NCBI RefSeq assembly: GCF_016598485.1 | Contig: NZ_JAEMUW010000019.1 | Span: forward strand, 1 to 64,000 | DNA from: Micromonospora coerulea | GTDB taxonomy: Bacteria; Actinomycetota; Actinomycetes; Mycobacteriales; Micromonosporaceae | Direction: 5' to 3' | Length of the DNA stretch: 64,000 bases | Shown: piece by piece, positions 47,776 through 56,404 of the stretch | Layout: the number at the start of each line of letters is the position of its first letter | Numbering within the stretch: the first letter of the stretch is position 1 | Position numbers and translations under genes: made by a program | Notes under the pieces: model-generated | Seen by the model: only the letters and a program-made list of their open reading frames with translations | Told to the model about the DNA's origin: nothing | The model's database searches: none

Positions 47776-49566
47776 ATGCGCGGGGTACGGGAGGCAGTTC
47801 CGGTCGGGGGCGCGGGGTCCGGCGTTCGGGCGGCGGGTCCGCGGGGGACGGTGCTGCGGGGAGTCCTGAGTGCCGGCGGGCGGCTGGCGCGGCACGAGTG
47901 GACGGTGGCGGTGGTCGGGTCGCTGGTGCTGGCCGCGGCGATGACCTGGCCGACCCTGCGCGACATCACCGGGACGCTGCCGCAGGACACCGGTGATCCG
48001 ACCCTGCAGGCGTGGCAGATCGCCTGGGGCGGGCACGCGCTGCGCACCGATCCCACCCGCGTCTGGCATTCCAACACGTTCTTCCCGGAGCCCTACAGCT
48101 ACGCCTATTCGGACACCCTGCTCGGCTTCGCCCCGGCCGGCCTGCTGGGCGCCGGTCCGGTGGCGGCCGTCGCCCGCTACAACCTGCTCTACGTGCTGGT
48201 GCACGCGCTCGCCTTCGTCGGGGCGTACGCCCTGTCGCGGCAGTTGGGCGCGGGGCGGGCGGGCGCCGCGGTGGCCGGGGCCTCGTTCGCGTACGCGCCG
48301 TGGAAGCTGGCCCAGGCCGGGCACCTGCACGTGCTCTGCGTCGGCGGGATCGCCCTGTCGCTGGCCATGCTGGCCCGGGGGCATGGCTGGTCGCTGCGCC
48401 GGGGCCCCCGGCGGGGTCGGGTCCGCGTGGGCTGGGCGGCGGCGGGGTGGCTGGTCGCCGCCTGGCAGGTCACCCTCGGCTTCGGCATCGGCCTGCCCTT
48501 CGCGTACGCCCTCGGCCTGCTCTGCCTCGGCGCGGCCGGCGGGTACGGCTGGTCCTGGTGGCGCCGGCGCACCCGGCCGGCCTTCCCGCGCGCGCTGCTC
48601 CTGGCCGACCTGGCCGGCGCAACGGCGTTCGCCGGGGTGACCCTGCTGATGGCCGCGCCGTACCTGGAGGTGGTGGCCCGGCATCCGGCCGGCCGGCGGA
48701 CCGTCGCGCAGGTCGCGATGTTCTCCCCGCCGCCGCGCGGCTTCCTGACCGGGCCGCCGGAGTCGTGGCTGTGGGGCGACGCGCATGCCGTGGCCCGGGC
48801 CGCCCTCGGCTTCCCCACCGAGATGACCCTGCTGCCCGGGATGGCGCTGCTGGGGCTGGCCGTCGCCGGCCTGTTCTTCTCCGTCTGGCGGATCCGGTAC
48901 CGGGTGGCGCTGGGGGCGGGGGTGCTGGTCAGCGCGGGGCTGGCCGCCGGGGCGACGCTGGGCGGGGACGGCGACCCCGGATACGTGACGCTGGTGCGGC
49001 ACGTCCCGGGCTGGGACGCCATCCGTACCCCGGGGCGGCTGGTGCTCTGGACCACGCTGCTGCTCGGCATCCTGGCCGCCGGCGCGCTGACGGTGCACCG
49101 GTCGGAGCTGCCGCCCGGGGCCCGAGGGTGGCGGCGGTGGGCGCGCTGGGTCCTCGTCCTCCCGGTGCTGCTGGTGCTGCTGGAGGGGGTCAACCGCACG
49201 CCGCACGTGCCGGTGCCCGCCGAGCCGGCGGCGCTGCGCGGGCTGGCCGGCCCGGCCCTGGTGCTGCCCAGCGGGGGGACGCGCGAGTTCCACGTGATGC
49301 TCTGGTCGACCGACGGGTTCCCCCGGGTGGTCAACGGGCTGGCCTCGTTCACCCCGGCGAGCCAGGAGCGGATCCGGACGGCGAGCGAGAGTTTCCCGGA
49401 CGCCGCGTCGGTGGCGTACCTGCGGGCGTCGGGGGTGCGCACGGTGGTGCTGCTGCCCGGGTACGCGGCAGGCACGCCGTGGCGGGAGGCGGCCGATCGG
49501 CCGGTGGACGGGCTGGGCATCCGCCGGGAAGCGGTGGGCGACGGGCTGGTCTTCCGCCTCGACTGA
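47776..49566 (+). CDS. Polytopic membrane protein, GT-C glycosyltransferase-like
   Basis: This 596-residue protein has about ten hydrophobic helices. After the first helix comes PQDTGDPTLQAWQIAWGGHAL and later NTFFPEPYSYAYSDTLLGF, an acidic external loop like that of GT-C polyprenyl-phosphate sugar transferases and YfhO-type proteins. The C-terminal 130 residues form an extracytoplasmic domain without helices. Role: possibly cell-wall glycan or lipid glycosylation, inferred from topology only. ATG 47776 is chosen over the GTG three bases earlier. Confidence 0.75.
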   Translation: MRGVREAVPVGGAGSGVRAAGPRGTVLRGVLSAGGRLARHEWTVAVVGSLVLAAAMTWPTLRDITGTLPQDTGDPTLQAWQIAWGGHALRTDPTRVWHSNTFFPEPYSYAYSDTLLGFAPAGLLGAGPVAAVARYNLLYVLVHALAFVGAYALSRQLGAGRAGAAVAGASFAYAPWKLAQAGHLHVLCVGGIALSLAMLARGHGWSLRRGPRRGRVRVGWAAAGWLVAAWQVTLGFGIGLPFAYALGLLCLGAAGGYGWSWWRRRTRPAFPRALLLADLAGATAFAGVTLLMAAPYLEVVARHPAGRRTVAQVAMFSPPPRGFLTGPPESWLWGDAHAVARAALGFPTEMTLLPGMALLGLAVAGLFFSVWRIRYRVALGAGVLVSAGLAAGATLGGDGDPGYVTLVRHVPGWDAIRTPGRLVLWTTLLLGILAAGALTVHRSELPPGARGWRRWARWVLVLPVLLVLLEGVNRTPHVPVPAEPAALRGLAGPALVLPSGGTREFHVMLWSTDGFPRVVNGLASFTPASQERIRTASESFPDAASVAYLRASGVRTVVLLPGYAAGTPWREAADRPVDGLGIRREAVGDGLVFRLD

Positions 49567-49606
49567 GGCCGACCGACATCGGCAGCGTCCAGGGCCCGGA
49601 CGGCGA

Positions 49607-49640
49607 ACGGCGGTGTCCCCGCGTCGGGGGACACCGCCGT
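49607..49640. terminator. 14-bp perfect hairpin between convergent genes
   Basis: ACGGCGGTGTCCCC and GGGGACACCGCCGT pair completely across the loop GCGTCG. The stem sits between the stops of the GT-C-like gene and the small membrane protein gene and can terminate both directions. Confidence 0.75.
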
Positions 49641-49657
49641 GTCGTCGGTGCGTCGGG

Positions 49658-50062
49658 TCAGCCGTCCAGGCCGACGGGGGAGTTGGGCCGGTCCACGTCG
49701 ACGAACTCGATCTCGTCGGCGTCCCGGGTGCGGCTGCCGGCGGCCCGGGCGGCGGTGCCGGCCGCCCACCCGAGCGCCGCGCCGACCAGGGCGGCGCTGA
49801 TCAGCAGCGTCCAGGGCAGCGCGGGTCGGCGGCCGGCGAGGGCGTCGAAGGCGAGGGTGGCCCGGCGGCGGGCCTCCTCGGCGGCCGAGCCCACCAGGTC
49901 GGTGGCCCCGTCCGTGAGGCCCGAGCCGCCGCGCCGGGCGGACCGGGCGGTGTCCCGGACGCTGTCCCCGGCGGAGCTGACGGCGGAGACCAGGTGCTGC
50001 CATGCCTGATCCGTGACCCGCTCGGTCTTGCTGCGGCGGTCCAGCAGGGTGGTTCCGAACAT
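49658..50062 (-). CDS. Small single-helix membrane protein
   Basis: This 134-residue protein has a basic/amphipathic N-terminal half (LVSAVSSAGDSVRDTARSA), one membrane helix near residues 83-103 (PWTLLISAALVGAALGWAAGTAA) and an acidic C terminus DADEIEFVDVD. The topology resembles small actinobacterial envelope proteins of unknown function. It ends at a shared hairpin terminator. Confidence 0.68.
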   Translation of the reverse strand: MFGTTLLDRRSKTERVTDQAWQHLVSAVSSAGDSVRDTARSARRGGSGLTDGATDLVGSAAEEARRRATLAFDALAGRRPALPWTLLISAALVGAALGWAAGTAARAAGSRTRDADEIEFVDVDRPNSPVGLDG

Positions 50063-50187
50063 CGTGCTTACCTCCTCGGGTGCCGAAGCCCGGCGGCCAC
50101 TTCGGACTCCGGCGGCTGTCCGGCGCGTGACTGTTCGCTTACCCGCGCCAGTGCCCGGCGGGCGCCCGGCGCAAACCCTCGGACCGC

Positions 50188-50331
50188 TCAGCGGACCGAG
50201 ACGACCGCCACCCCACGGGCGAAGTCGTCGTCGTCATCGTCGTCGTCGTCGCCCGCGCCGCCGAATCCGCAGGCCAGTACGAGAGCGAGCAGGGCGCCGA
50301 CGCCCGCCAGCCCGAGCAGTCTCCTGATCAT
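50188..50331 (-). CDS. 47-residue lipoprotein with a nine-Asp run
   Basis: This short gene encodes MIRRLLGLAGVGALLALVL followed by AC, a convincing lipoprotein signal (lipobox LVLAC, Cys21), then FGGAG and nine consecutive Asp residues (codons GAC and GAT), and a short FARGVAVVSVR tail. GGGAGAGG lies seven bases before the ATG. A small surface lipoprotein with an acidic run could bind divalent cations; this is inference. It is the first gene of a short minus-strand pair with the single-helix protein. Confidence 0.6.
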   Translation of the reverse strand: MIRRLLGLAGVGALLALVLACGFGGAGDDDDDDDDDFARGVAVVSVR

Positions 50332-50657
50332 CGATCATCCTCTCCCTCGGGGACACTCCCGGCCGATGCTAGGCGGCGGGGGCAACCGAACGCGCCGATG
50401 TCAGGGGTGCGCGCCGGGCGGGCGGGGGGCGGCTACCCTGGTGCGGCGGATCGGCCGGCCATGGTCGATCGTTGGAGAATGAGAAACCCGGTCGTCGGGA
50501 GAATAGGAACCAGAAGGTCTGGATCGGGTTGCCCAGCCGTGCCCGGTCCGCAATTGCTCATCCCGAGGGGTGGCGACCGAGGCCGTCGGAGGAATACTCT
50601 CGGTCGCGGCCCGCGTACTGATGAGGCGCCCGTCAACGGGCGAGTGGAGGTGCTCGC
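50332..50657. other. Regulatory region between the small lipoprotein and STAS genes
   Basis: This 326-base region holds divergent promoters that were not resolved. One clear feature is the 9-bp inverted repeat GCGACCGAG (50573-50581) and CTCGGTCGC (50599-50607), with a 17-base loop, about 50 bases before the STAS start; it could be a leader hairpin or an operator. GGAGG directly precedes the STAS GTG. No other gene is seen here. Confidence 0.45.
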
Positions 50658-51017
50658 GTGAGCCTGTCGATCGTGAAGTCGGTGCTGCCGGGCGGTGTCA
50701 TCCAGATCGCCCCGCGAGGAGAGATCGACGTCGACACCGCCTACGAGGTCCGCGAGGCGATCGCGGAGGTGCTCGCAAAGGGGCGTCCGTCCCGGATCGA
50801 GCTGAATATGCGGTTGGTCACCTTCATCGACTCCGTCGGCATCAGCGCGATGGTCGCCGGCTTCCAGACCTGTGAGGTCAGCGGCGTGAAGCTGATCGTG
50901 ACCGAGCCCAGCCGGTTCGTGCACCGGCAGCTCTGGGTCACCGGCCTGCTCGGCCTTTTCGGCGCCCCCGAGCCCTACTTCGCCGGCACGGCCCCCGAGG
51001 TGCTCCCCGGCGCCTGA
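50658..51017 (+). CDS. STAS-domain anti-sigma factor antagonist
   Basis: This 119-residue single STAS domain of the SpoIIAA/RsbV type contains IAPRGEIDVDTAYEVREAI and the phosphorylation-site region LVTFIDSVGISAMVAGF, where the Ser after Asp corresponds to the kinase target. GTG 50658 follows GGAGG at good spacing. Anti-anti-sigma proteins bind an anti-sigma kinase when unphosphorylated and so free a stress sigma factor. No kinase or sigma gene is adjacent, so the partner is elsewhere. Confidence 0.88.
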   Translation: MSLSIVKSVLPGGVIQIAPRGEIDVDTAYEVREAIAEVLAKGRPSRIELNMRLVTFIDSVGISAMVAGFQTCEVSGVKLIVTEPSRFVHRQLWVTGLLGLFGAPEPYFAGTAPEVLPGA

Positions 51018-51057
51018 GCGCGCCGCGACCCGTCACGGCGCCCCGCCGGCCGACAGG

Positions 51058-51891
51058 TCAGCCCTCGGGCGCACCGAGTCCCGAAAGGTCGACGTCGGCG
51101 ACCTCGGTCACGGCCCGGATGGCGGTGACCGAGGCGTACCCGTCGGCCAGCAGGGCGAGGTCGGTGCCGGGCTGAACGGCCTGCCCCGGCTCCTCGAGCG
51201 AGGTGCGCACGAAGCCGTGCCCCGACTCGGCGACCGTCATCTGCACCTGACCGAAGCTCGCCAGGCTCCCCTTCCGCACCCCGCGCAGCCGGTCGTGCGG
51301 CAGGTCGGGCGCGTTGACGTTGAGGACGCTCTCCACCGGCGCGGCGAGCAGCCGGGGTAGCAGGTCGAGGGCGACTTGGGCGGCGGTGAACCAGTGCCGT
51401 TCGGCGTCGCGTACCCGGGCGGCGGCGGCCACCGCCGCGCCACCGCTGGCCGCCGTGGCGTCCCCGGCGGAGAGCACGTCGAGCGAGACCGCCATGGCCC
51501 GGCAGCCGTTCGCGGCGGCGGTGAACGCGGCGCCCACGGTGCCGGAGTGCAGCACCGCCCGGCCGGCGTTCGCGCCCCGGTTGATCCCGGAGAGCACCAC
51601 CGACGGCGGCGGCCCGAACGCGCCGTGCACCGCGATCAGCGCGATGAAGCCGGGCGAGCCGCCGACCCCGTACGCGGGCACGTCCGGCAGCTCCGGCAGC
51701 GGGTGCTCGCGAACCACCACGTGCCCCTCCCGCTCGATCGCGGTCATCGCGGCGCTGGTGCCGCTCGCCTCCTCCAGCGGCGCGGCCACCACCACGTCCA
51801 GCCCGCGGTCCACGGCCGCCCGGGCCAACCAGCCGATGCCCGGCGCGGCGATGCCGTCGTCGTTGGTGACCAGCACCCGCAGCGTCATCAT
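51058..51891 (-). CDS. surE: 5'/3'-nucleotidase SurE
   Basis: This 277-residue phosphatase has the SurE N terminus VLVTNDDGIAAPG, with the metal-binding Asp pair, followed by VVVAAPLEEASGTSAAMT and SGINRGANAGRAVLHSGTVGAA, the conserved SGxNxGxN active-site loop. It removes phosphate from nucleoside monophosphates and is a survival factor in stationary phase in other bacteria. It follows the PfkB gene with an ATGA-type overlap. Confidence 0.92.
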   Translation of the reverse strand: MMTLRVLVTNDDGIAAPGIGWLARAAVDRGLDVVVAAPLEEASGTSAAMTAIEREGHVVVREHPLPELPDVPAYGVGGSPGFIALIAVHGAFGPPPSVVLSGINRGANAGRAVLHSGTVGAAFTAAANGCRAMAVSLDVLSAGDATAASGGAAVAAAARVRDAERHWFTAAQVALDLLPRLLAAPVESVLNVNAPDLPHDRLRGVRKGSLASFGQVQMTVAESGHGFVRTSLEEPGQAVQPGTDLALLADGYASVTAIRAVTEVADVDLSGLGAPEG

Positions 51892-52865
51892 TCGGCCGCC
51901 CGCTCGGCCAGCTCGTCGGGGGTGGTCCGCTCCTGCGGGCGGCTGCCCGCCGGCACCAGCCGCACCCGCTCCACCAGCCCGGTGATGGAGTCCAGCCGAC
52001 CGGTGCCGAGCCCGTGCCGGGTGACGTTCAGCGCCCCGGCGGCGGCGCCGGTACGGATCGCGGTGCGCACGTCCCCGCCGCCGGCCACCACCGCGGCCAC
52101 CCCGGCGGTCATCGAGTCACCCGCGCCGCGCGGGTCGGCCGCCTCCAGGCGGGGCATCTCCACCTCGAAGACCTCGCCGTCGACCAGGGCCAGGGCCGGC
52201 CGCTCGGCGCGGCTCACCACGACATTCTCGGCGCCGGTGGCGTGCAGGTCGTACATCGCCCGGGTGAGTTGCTCCTCGTCGTCGCCCTCGGCACGCCCGT
52301 CGGCGATCAGCTCCTCGTGGCTGACCTTGAGGAAGAACACGCCGCTCTCCAGCACCGCGGCCAGGTGCGCGCCGGCCAGGTCCACCACCACCCGGCTGCC
52401 GTTGGCGCCCAGGTCGGCGGCGAAGCGCCGGTACAGGTCGGGCGGGACCAGCGTGGGGTCGTTCGGCCCGCTGAGCACGCTCACCGGTGCCCGCAGCCCC
52501 TCGCCGAGGGCCAGGTTGTAGAGCTCGTCCAGCTCGTGCCGGCTGAGCGGATGACCAGGCACGTCGACGATCTCCTGCCGGGTGCCCGCCCGCCGGTCGT
52601 GCACGTACCCGCCGCTGCCGCCGGAGTCGCGGACCACCACCTTGAGGTCGACGCCTTCGCTGACCAGCAGCGGTTCGAGAACCTGGCCGATCTCGCCGCC
52701 GAGGCTGGCGCAGAGCACCACCTCCACGCCCAGCGACATGATCATCCGGGCCTGCCAGACCCCCTGGCCGCCGGGGTGCAGGTGCAGTTCGGGATGGTCG
52801 GCCGGCTGGTCCACGGTCACGGTGAGCCGGGGCGTCGGCGCGAAGACCATCACGTGCCCGCTCAT
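51888..52865 (-). CDS. PfkB-family sugar kinase
   Basis: This 325-residue ribokinase-fold kinase has a substrate region HPGGQGVWQARM in the N-terminal half and the C-terminal signature DPRGAGDSMTAG, whose Asp is the catalytic base. The short PTPRLTVTV start resembles the 1-phosphofructokinase/tagatose kinase branch. Its stop overlaps the surE start, which suggests a nucleotide/sugar salvage unit. Substrate is not determined. Confidence 0.85.
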   Translation of the reverse strand: MSGHVMVFAPTPRLTVTVDQPADHPELHLHPGGQGVWQARMIMSLGVEVVLCASLGGEIGQVLEPLLVSEGVDLKVVVRDSGGSGGYVHDRRAGTRQEIVDVPGHPLSRHELDELYNLALGEGLRAPVSVLSGPNDPTLVPPDLYRRFAADLGANGSRVVVDLAGAHLAAVLESGVFFLKVSHEELIADGRAEGDDEEQLTRAMYDLHATGAENVVVSRAERPALALVDGEVFEVEMPRLEAADPRGAGDSMTAGVAAVVAGGGDVRTAIRTGAAAGALNVTRHGLGTGRLDSITGLVERVRLVPAGSRPQERTTPDELAERAAE

Positions 52866-53007
52866 CCGCCGTACCCCTCCATGCGCGCCGCCTCCTCGTC
52901 CCGCCGGGCGCCCGGATTCCCCGCCTGCTCCGCGTCATGCCGGGGCGTTGCCAGCCCGCCGCCGGTACGGGACGATCGTGCGGACCGCCGACGGCGAGGG
53001 GGACGGT

Positions 53008-53475
53008 GTGCTCAGCCGCGACACGTTCAGCTACACCGTCCAGGCGCGCTGCACGCGGGCCGACGCGGTCGCGCTCCTCGGCGACCTGACCCGCCAGGGC
53101 GAGCTGCACCCGTTGATCGTCGGCGTGCGCCGGCTGCCGCCCCTGCCGGGGACGCTGGCCAGCTACGCGATCACCGACCGGTTGGCGGTCGGGCCGCTGC
53201 GTTTCCCGGTCACGTACCGGGCCGACGTGCTGATCGCCACCGAGGACGAGGTGGTGACCGTGGCCCGGCAGCGGCCGGCCACCACGGTGCGCAACCACAC
53301 CCAGCTGCGGGACGAGCCGGGCGGCGTGGTGCGGATCGACGTGGAGATCACCCTCGCCGCGCCGGCGCCCCTGTTCGGGTACGCCTTCCGGCAGGCCCGG
53401 GCGGCGCACCTCGGGCTGGCCAGCCGGCTCGGCGCGGCGCTGGACCGCGGCCCGGACGCATCCGCCCCGAGCTGA
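53008..53475 (+). CDS. SRPBCC-family (polyketide-cyclase-like) protein
   Basis: This 155-residue protein fits the START/SRPBCC fold: N-terminal FSYTVQARCTRADAVALL, central TVARQRPATTVRNHTQL and a C-terminal helix GYAFRQARAAHLGLASRLGAAL. GTG 53008 follows GGCGAGGGGGAC. A ligand cannot be assigned. It is divergent from the PfkB gene. Confidence 0.75.
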   Translation: MLSRDTFSYTVQARCTRADAVALLGDLTRQGELHPLIVGVRRLPPLPGTLASYAITDRLAVGPLRFPVTYRADVLIATEDEVVTVARQRPATTVRNHTQLRDEPGGVVRIDVEITLAAPAPLFGYAFRQARAAHLGLASRLGAALDRGPDASAPS

Positions 53476-53484
53476 CCGGCCGGC

Positions 53485-53994
53485 TCAGGACCGGCGGCCG
53501 GCGGCCACCGGGGAGCGCCGGGCGGGGATTGCCGGGCGCAGCCGGCCCCACGGCTTGTACGTGGACAGCACGGTGGCGACCAGCAGCAGCGTGGTGGAGA
53601 CCGCCGGGGCGACGACCAGGTCCACCCGGTAGTGGGTGGTGGCGGCGGCACCCAGTTCGCCGAGCTGCCGGATCCGGGGCGTCAGCAGCAGCAGGACCAG
53701 CCAGAGCATCACCGTGGTCAGCGCGAACTTGACCAGCACCCAGCGCCAGAGCAGCAGCCCCCACGGGGTGAGCAGCGCGCTGGCCACCCCGACCAGCCAG
53801 ACCACGACGCTCAACGGCGCGAAGAGGTACGTGACGACGAGTCCCGCGGTGGGGTAGACCACCGCGGGGTCGGCGCCGCGCAGTACGGCGACGCCGAGGG
53901 TGAGCAGCACCAGGTCCGCCCCGAGCCAGCCCAGCGAGGTGACCAGGTGCAGGGTCAGCAGGGCCTTGCGGGTGGCGGGGGACAGTCGACTCAT
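53485..53994 (-). CDS. Four-helix membrane protein (DUF2269-like)
   Basis: This 169-residue protein has four hydrophobic helices (about 10-38, 47-75, 85-105, 128-146) with the first helix pattern LLTLHLVTSLGWLGADL, similar to DUF2269-type proteins. It is convergent with the SRPBCC gene. Function is unknown. Confidence 0.72.
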   Translation of the reverse strand: MSRLSPATRKALLTLHLVTSLGWLGADLVLLTLGVAVLRGADPAVVYPTAGLVVTYLFAPLSVVVWLVGVASALLTPWGLLLWRWVLVKFALTTVMLWLVLLLLTPRIRQLGELGAAATTHYRVDLVVAPAVSTTLLLVATVLSTYKPWGRLRPAIPARRSPVAAGRRS

Positions 53995-54105
53995 GCCCTC
54001 GATGCTCGTCCGCCGGCGCGGCCGCGTCGTGGGGCCGGCGGCGACATCCGACGTACGTCAATGGGCGTAGGGGTGACCCGTCGGGGCGACGGGCCACCCC
54101 CGCGC

Positions 54106-55176
54106 TCAGTAGACCGACAGGTGCACGTGGTTGGTGTGGTCGCTGGACGGGTCCCCGTTGCCCCCGCTGTACGACTTCCACCCGCTGCTGGGCAGCCAGA
54201 TCTGCTTGAACCAGATCACGTAGAGCACGGCCAGCGCGTCGGAGTTGCGGACGAAGTACGCGGCCAGGTTGTTGCCGTACGTCCGGTCGCCGCCGCTGGC
54301 GACCCCGCCGAAGCCGTCCGTCTGCGCGGCGAAGTCGCAGGCCCGGCCCTTCGGATGCTCACCGGAGCCGCTGGGCCGGTAGCAGGAGACGTACCGGGTG
54401 AACCCGGCCGACTTGGCCTCGTTGAGCGCGTGCAGCGTCCGCGGCGTGATGCAGCCGTCGGCCGGGGTCGGGTCGTTGACGCTGCACGACTCGGGCGGCC
54501 AGGAGCCGTCGGCGTTGCGGGGCGCCGGGTCGGCGTTCGCGGTGGAGGTGCCCCGGACCGTGCCGCCGGTGCTGGGGCTGTCGGCGCGGTCGTTCGCCAC
54601 CTCCAGGGCGCGTTCGGCCTGCTGCTTGCGCTTGGCCATCACCGTGACCTGCTTGCGCTGCTCCTGGATCTCAGTGTTGAGCGCGAGGCGGGTCTTGGTC
54701 GCCCGGTCCCGGGTCTCGATCAGGTCGCGCAGCGCCCGGTCCTCGTGGGCGGCGACCTGCTCGAGCGCGGCGGCCCGGTCCATGAAGCCCTCCGGGCTGC
54801 CGCTGGACAGCAGCGCGGAGGCGGTGCCGAGCCGCCCGGTCCGGTACGCCACCTCGGCGATCTCGCCGACCTTGCTGTCGCGGACGCTCAGCTCGGCGTT
54901 GATCGTGGTGAACTGGTCGGTGAGCTGCTTCTGGCGGCTGACCGAGCGGGCCAGCGACGCCTTCGCCTCGAGCCAGCCCTTGCTGGCCGCGTCGAGCTGG
55001 GCGCGCAGCGCCGGGGTGCCGCCCTCGTCGTCGCCGGGGGCGGCGGCGAGCAGGCCGGTGCGGGGGGCCGCCGCGGCGGGCCCGACCGGTACGGTCGCGA
55101 CGCCGAGGGCGAGCGTCGCGACGAGCAGGGCCGCCAACCGGGCGGCCGTCCGTCGTACAGGTGCCACTGCTGGCAT
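54106..55176 (-). CDS. Secreted coiled-coil peptidoglycan-hydrolase-like protein (M15-type fold)
   Basis: This 356-residue protein has a Sec signal peptide (cleavage near AAAA at about residue 37) and a long coiled coil (60-205; ARSVSRQKQLTDQFTTINAEL, then EIQEQRKQVTVMAKRKQQAE), as in RipA/PcsB-type wall proteins. Its C-terminal 120 residues carry GEHPKGRACDF and a final DHTNHVHLSVY, the His/Asp pattern of M15-like zinc peptidases. It probably trims stem peptides or assists daughter-cell separation. A c-di-AMP riboswitch just upstream should control it, as for resuscitation-promoting factors in streptomycetes. GGAAGGA precedes ATG 55176. Confidence 0.82.
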   Translation of the reverse strand: MPAVAPVRRTAARLAALLVATLALGVATVPVGPAAAAPRTGLLAAAPGDDEGGTPALRAQLDAASKGWLEAKASLARSVSRQKQLTDQFTTINAELSVRDSKVGEIAEVAYRTGRLGTASALLSSGSPEGFMDRAAALEQVAAHEDRALRDLIETRDRATKTRLALNTEIQEQRKQVTVMAKRKQQAERALEVANDRADSPSTGGTVRGTSTANADPAPRNADGSWPPESCSVNDPTPADGCITPRTLHALNEAKSAGFTRYVSCYRPSGSGEHPKGRACDFAAQTDGFGGVASGGDRTYGNNLAAYFVRNSDALAVLYVIWFKQIWLPSSGWKSYSGGNGDPSSDHTNHVHLSVY

Positions 55177-55183
55177 TCAATGT

Positions 55184-55300
55184 CCTTCCGTCAGCCGCCG
55201 ACCGGGTTAGCTGACGGGTTCGGGACGGAAGATCCCTACCGCTGTCGCGGATGCACCCCACGTACGTGGTTCCCCGGTTCGCCGCGGGCGGCGATTAGGC
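55184..55300 (-). promoter_or_regulatory. c-di-AMP (ydaO-yuaA) riboswitch
   Basis: On the minus strand the leader contains the hallmark segments of the ydaO-yuaA class: AATCGCCGCCCGCGGCGAAC, GGGGAACCACG, GGGTGCATCC, GCGGTAGGGA and the 3' signature CGAACCCGTCAGCTAACC. The element runs up to the ribosome-binding site of the coiled-coil wall protein. Binding of c-di-AMP normally turns such genes off. In actinobacteria this riboswitch class precedes cell-wall hydrolase genes. Confidence 0.82.
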
Positions 55301-55454
55301 GGCGGCCACCGCAGGCGCCGGAGGGCGCCGCCCGGCGGAGGCCGGGGCCGAGCCTACCGGTGCTGCTCCGGCCGGGCCCGGCGAGCAAAGGCCCCGGCCG
55401 GGGGCAAAACCGGCACTAGTGCACAATACCCACACAGATTTAAGTTTGCCCTAA

Positions 55455-56369
55455 TTACCACTCGACCGCACCACAGGCCCCAGGTGACGTTCCGGGCTCG
55501 ATCTGCAGCGTGGCGTGATCGATCCGGAAGTCCTGGTGCAGGGCGGTCCGGGCGGCGGCCAACACCTCGCCCACCTCGGCGCCGGGCGCCATGGTCAGGT
55601 GGGCGGAGGCCACGTCCATGCCCGAGGTCAGGGTCCAGACATGCAGGTCGTGCACCTCGGCGACGCCGGGCACCGCGGTCAGCCGGTCATGCACCGCGGT
55701 CACCTGAAGGTGCTCCGGGGCGGCCTGCACCAGGATGCGTACCGCGGCCCGGCCCAGCCGCCAGGTCCGGGGCAGGATGAACAGGCCGATCGCGACGGCG
55801 ACCACCGGGTCCGCCCACCACCAGTCGGTGAACGCGATGACCAGGGCGGCGCCGATCACCCCGAGCGAGCCGAGCAGGTCGCCCAGCACCTCCAGGTACG
55901 CCCCGCGCAGGTTGATGCTCTCCTTCGCCCCGCCGCGCAGCAGGCCGAAGGCGGCGATGTTGGCCAGCAGGCCGAGCAGCGCCACCGCGAGCATCGGGCC
56001 GGCCAGCACCTCGGGTGGCTCGCCGAACCGGCGGACCGCCTCGACCACGACGTAGACCGCGACGGCGCCGAGCAGCACGGCGTTGGCCAGCGCGGCCAGC
56101 ACCTCCAGCCGGTAGAGCCCGAAGGTGCGCTGCGGGTCGGTATCGCCCCGCCGGGTGGCGGTGATCGCGGCGAGGGCCATGCCGATGCCCAGCACGTCGG
56201 TGAACATGTGCCCGGCGTCGGAGAGCAGGGCCAGCGAGCCGGTCGCGAAGGCGGTCACCGCCTCGACCAGCATCAGCGCGGTGAGCAGCCCGAAGGCGGC
56301 CCAGAGCCGGCCCCGGTGGTGGTACGCGGCGTTGGCGACGGAGCCCTGGTGGTCATGACCTGCGCCCAC
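55455..56369 (-). CDS. Cation diffusion facilitator (CDF) metal exporter
   Basis: This 304-residue protein has six membrane helices in the first 205 residues with the two metal-site helices LLSDAGHMFTDVLGI and AYLEVLGDLLGSLGV (HxxxD and LxxxD pattern, as in zinc transporters) and a C-terminal cytoplasmic domain with VHDLHVWTLTSG. GTG 56369 follows GGAGG at nine bases; an upstream GTG is also possible. The N terminus GAGHDHQG has His residues fitting metal delivery. Zn2+ or another divalent cation is exported in exchange for H+. Confidence 0.92.
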   Translation of the reverse strand: MGAGHDHQGSVANAAYHHRGRLWAAFGLLTALMLVEAVTAFATGSLALLSDAGHMFTDVLGIGMALAAITATRRGDTDPQRTFGLYRLEVLAALANAVLLGAVAVYVVVEAVRRFGEPPEVLAGPMLAVALLGLLANIAAFGLLRGGAKESINLRGAYLEVLGDLLGSLGVIGAALVIAFTDWWWADPVVAVAIGLFILPRTWRLGRAAVRILVQAAPEHLQVTAVHDRLTAVPGVAEVHDLHVWTLTSGMDVASAHLTMAPGAEVGEVLAAARTALHQDFRIDHATLQIEPGTSPGACGAVEW

Positions 56370-56404
56370 GCCCACACCCTCCGTCCCTCGCCCGGACCCG
56401 GCCC

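Noticed and set aside
46735..49293. Minus-strand frame of 852 codons
   Set aside because: Runs antisense through the GT-C-like gene and in a wrong frame through the BON gene.
50230..50262. GTC repeat as a CRISPR-like or microsatellite locus
   Set aside because: It is fully explained as the Asp codons of the small lipoprotein.
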